Origin: Leishmania martiniquensis | Lineage: Eukaryota; Euglenozoa; Kinetoplastea; Trypanosomatida; Trypanosomatidae | Length of the DNA stretch: 64,000 nt | Direction of reading: 5' to 3' | Assembly (NCBI RefSeq): GCF_017916325.1 | Contig: NC_090163.1 | Location: 897,501-961,500, forward strand | Shown: positions 61,931-64,000 of the stretch, in pieces | Numbering within the stretch: the stretch's first letter is position 1 | Layout: each line of letters starts with the position of its first letter | Program-made: the position numbers and the translations under genes | The notes under the pieces: generated by a model | Database searches by the model: none | Told to the model about the DNA's origin: nothing | Seen by the model: only the letters and a program-made list of their open reading frames with translations

Positions 61931-63361
61931 ATGAATCCCATTGGCGAGCGCCCACCCTCGCAGACGGAGGCGCGGCCCTCTTCACCCCTGTGCTCACTCT
62001 ATTTCGTCCTGTTCCACCAGGGCTATCACGGCAAAGCCAGCGAATTTAAGTACTGGTGCAAAATACGCAGTCTGCTGCGGCAGGGCAGCAAGACCGATGA
62101 CACGGGGGCTGAGGACAGCTCTCCGTCTTCCCCTGCGCAGAAGTATGTACTCATCACCCCTGTTGGCAACGACAGCTTTGGGGCGGATTCCGGCGTGATG
62201 ACTTGTGGGTGCCGCTTCGCCGTTCATGTCTGCGCGGTTGTTGCTCTCTTTGTGGCTAAGGAGCTCGGCATCGGCGCCGCGCCGAGCTGTCCCACCACCG
62301 AGGCAACTCCCGACGCCGCGGACGGCGCAGCGACGAGGCGGAGACCTAGGCTGTGCTTCAGTGCTGTAGGCCACTCGATGGGTGGCCTCGTTCTCCGCGC
62401 CGCGATGCCCAGAATAATGGAGACGATCGAGGGTATCTATGGCAAGCCGCCGTACGACTGCGAGATATGCTGGGACGTCTTCTGCACCTTGTCGACGCCG
62501 CATCTTGGCGTGCGCTATATGTGGTCCTGCATCTTGACGTGCCTGGCTGGGTGCCTGGGAAGTCTTCTGTCAAAGTCGCTGAGGGATATGTTCTTGCAGG
62601 ACGACGTCTTGACTCGCGTATTGGTGTCACCCCCCTTTCTTTGCGCCTGGTCCCGGTTTGGTCGACGAGTGCTGCTGTGCCCCGTTAACGACAACACTGT
62701 TCTGTCGTACAGCAGCGGCTTCACGCTGACGCTGCGCGTTAGGAACCGTGTCGGAGCCCCCCTTACAAAGGAGGAGAGGACGCGCTTGAAGGCATTCTGT
62801 GAGGCGGAGGCGAAGCAGGGTAGGCGGTACAGAGACCCCAATGTGGCGCACCTTGCCAGCTGTGGCGTCAGGTGTGCCACGACGCTCAAGGAGCTGTGCA
62901 CCAACGGCGTGGTTCTCAAGCAGCTCTTGAGTGATTTGTGGCCGCCCGGCGTTCTCCCAATGGAACGCGAACTGGCGGCGATCATTTTGGGGCGTGTGGG
63001 CCCGCTGGAGCTGCACTTTGTCGACTTCCGCCCGAACTTCAGATGTGTTACATCAGCGGCTGCTCGGCATCAGGAGAACAGCGCCGGCGGGGGACACAAG
63101 CTCGGACCCGTGACACGGGAGACGATGCGGCGGGGGACTTTCGACTCCAGCCATACAGCCATGATGTGCATGGGACCGTTCTTTTACCCCGACATCTTTG
63201 GGTTCGTGCCGAAGTTTGTTTTGGGCAAGCTGCTCTGCCTCCCGCTTTGCTGCGCAACGCTCGTGCTGCCGGCGGACGGGCCAATCTCGTGCTCATGCAT
63301 GACTAATTGCGATGAATACACGCAGGAACGCCGAGTGCGCATACAAACCGAGTGCTGCTGA
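61931..63361 (+). CDS. DUF676-type serine esterase/lipase
   Basis: The 476-residue protein has an alpha/beta-hydrolase pattern. The oxyanion segment LFHQGYHGKASEFKYW sits near residue 27. The nucleophile elbow is GHSMGG with S149. An acid candidate D254 lies in CPVNDNTVLSYSSG, as in the family's ND-x-V-P-Y-x-S motif, and a His candidate is H408 in FDSSHTAMM. After the elbow, TLSTPHLGVRY is the usual T-x-x-PH-LG of DUF676 (putative serine esterase) proteins. A hydrophobic stretch near residues 428-450 could associate with membrane. The substrate is unknown. The first in-frame ATG gives a short N-terminus. The 7-nt-upstream out-of-frame ATG could reduce its translation. Confidence 0.82.
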   Translation: MNPIGERPPSQTEARPSSPLCSLYFVLFHQGYHGKASEFKYWCKIRSLLRQGSKTDDTGAEDSSPSSPAQKYVLITPVGNDSFGADSGVMTCGCRFAVHVCAVVALFVAKELGIGAAPSCPTTEATPDAADGAATRRRPRLCFSAVGHSMGGLVLRAAMPRIMETIEGIYGKPPYDCEICWDVFCTLSTPHLGVRYMWSCILTCLAGCLGSLLSKSLRDMFLQDDVLTRVLVSPPFLCAWSRFGRRVLLCPVNDNTVLSYSSGFTLTLRVRNRVGAPLTKEERTRLKAFCEAEAKQGRRYRDPNVAHLASCGVRCATTLKELCTNGVVLKQLLSDLWPPGVLPMERELAAIILGRVGPLELHFVDFRPNFRCVTSAAARHQENSAGGGHKLGPVTRETMRRGTFDSSHTAMMCMGPFFYPDIFGFVPKFVLGKLLCLPLCCATLVLPADGPISCSCMTNCDEYTQERRVRIQTECC

Positions 63362-64000
63362 GAGGCCCGCACGCGGTGCCTGTGCTCTCCTCCAACGCGT
63401 GACAGAAAGTGGGGAGGGAGGGGGGAGGCTGCCCTCCGTGGCCGCATAACCTCCCGGACCTGTGCGGGTTACTTTCATCTCTTTGCTTGTGCAGCGCATC
63501 GCCGCTCTTCGGGTGGGATATTTGGATAAGGCTTACCTCTGTGATACACAGACGCACGAACACGCGCGCAGGCTTAGCTGCGTATATATATATATATATC
63601 TTTTTTTTATTGCGTGCCGGAGAGGCCTGTACTTGTGCCCGCGCGCACGTGGTCTCCCTCCGCTCCCCTTTCCTTCCCCTCCCCTCCCCCCGACTGAACG
63701 ACGTATCGTTTCGCTTTTTCTTTTTTTGCGCCCCGTTTGGTGTTGTGTTTGCGGTTTCCCTATTTCTCCTCTCCCTCATCTGACGCCATCGCTCACCCCT
63801 CTCTCCCCTCTGCGTGAATGCGCCGAGTAGCGCTCCCCCGTGTGTCGCTCTCGCCTCGCTCTTGTCGCACTATGGGCGACTGCTCTTGCTTTCAACTTTG
63901 CTGTTGCTGTTGCACTATTTCAATCTAAGTTTTCCCTCATGCCTTTGCGTCTCTCTGAATCAACGCGATGCCGCCACCCGCGGTGCACTTGCAGCCCCCC
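63362..64000 (+). other. Intergenic region to the window's right edge
   Basis: No gene is seen. An (AT)n tract at 63583-63599 runs straight into a T-run (63601-63608). Strongly C/T-rich DNA after 63,650 probably belongs to the splice signal of a gene beyond the window. An ATG at 63968 near the edge could begin that next gene, but only about 30 nt are visible. Confidence 0.5.
63583..63608. repeat. (TA)n followed by T-run
   Basis: About eight TA units at 63583-63599 are followed by C and eight Ts. Similar (AT)n tracts occur at 19183-19197 and 58348-58357 in this otherwise GC-rich window. Confidence 0.7.

Noticed and set aside
1..64000. CRISPR arrays, rRNA and tRNA genes, bacterial operon signals
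   Set aside because: No regularly spaced direct repeats, rRNA-like blocks or recognisable tRNA cloverleaf were seen by reading; a tRNA-scanning program would be needed to be sure about tRNAs and snoRNAs.

Overview
The window is almost certainly nuclear DNA of a Leishmania species (Kinetoplastida). The evidence is: GC-rich coding sequence; eighteen protein genes (two of them broken or cut) all on the + strand with no recognisable introns; genes separated by 0.7-3.6 kb of pyrimidine-rich, (CA)n/(TG)n-rich DNA; polypyrimidine-AG trans-splice acceptor signals ahead of the start codons; and SIDER2-type short retroposons between genes. The gene order (SHMT, MCM6, 2-oxoglutarate dehydrogenase E2, V-ATPase B) matches what I remember of Leishmania chromosome 28. 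That placement is inference. No strand switch is seen, so the whole window looks like part of one polycistronic transcription unit read left to right.

Layout: a 5'-truncated acidic/basic nuclear-type protein tail (possibly DNA topoisomerase II) at the left edge; eIF2B epsilon; a coiled-coil protein; eIF3 subunit e; a long gene-poor gap; a 935-aa low-complexity protein; a second long gap with decayed coding-like DNA; cactin (a spliceosome-associated protein); two small conserved-looking proteins of unknown function with possible mitochondrial leaders; mitochondrial-type serine hydroxymethyltransferase; a giant Patched/RND-like membrane protein broken by two in-frame TAG codons; MCM6, flanked by two nearly identical SIDER2 copies in direct orientation; a CEP164-like WW/coiled-coil protein; TRM61 (tRNA m1A58 methyltransferase catalytic subunit); RFT1; 2-oxoglutarate dehydrogenase E2; V-ATPase subunit B; eIF2B gamma; and a DUF676-type lipase.

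The genes are mostly housekeeping: translation initiation (eIF2B gamma and epsilon, eIF3e), tRNA modification, N-glycan assembly, replication licensing, mitochondrial and one-carbon metabolism, vesicle acidification and cilium assembly. Adjacency in a kinetoplastid transcription unit does not imply an operon-like function. Start codons were taken as the first in-frame ATG that fits the family alignment. Several open frames run upstream through non-ATG codons into the 5' UTR, and those extensions were discarded.

The most interesting items are the patched-like gene, whose frame is intact over 1.7 kcodons except for two TAG codons; the 99%-like SIDER2 pair bracketing MCM6; several perfect inverted repeats in intergenic RNA, the best with 30-bp arms; and the decayed coding-like block at about 16.6-18.1 kb.
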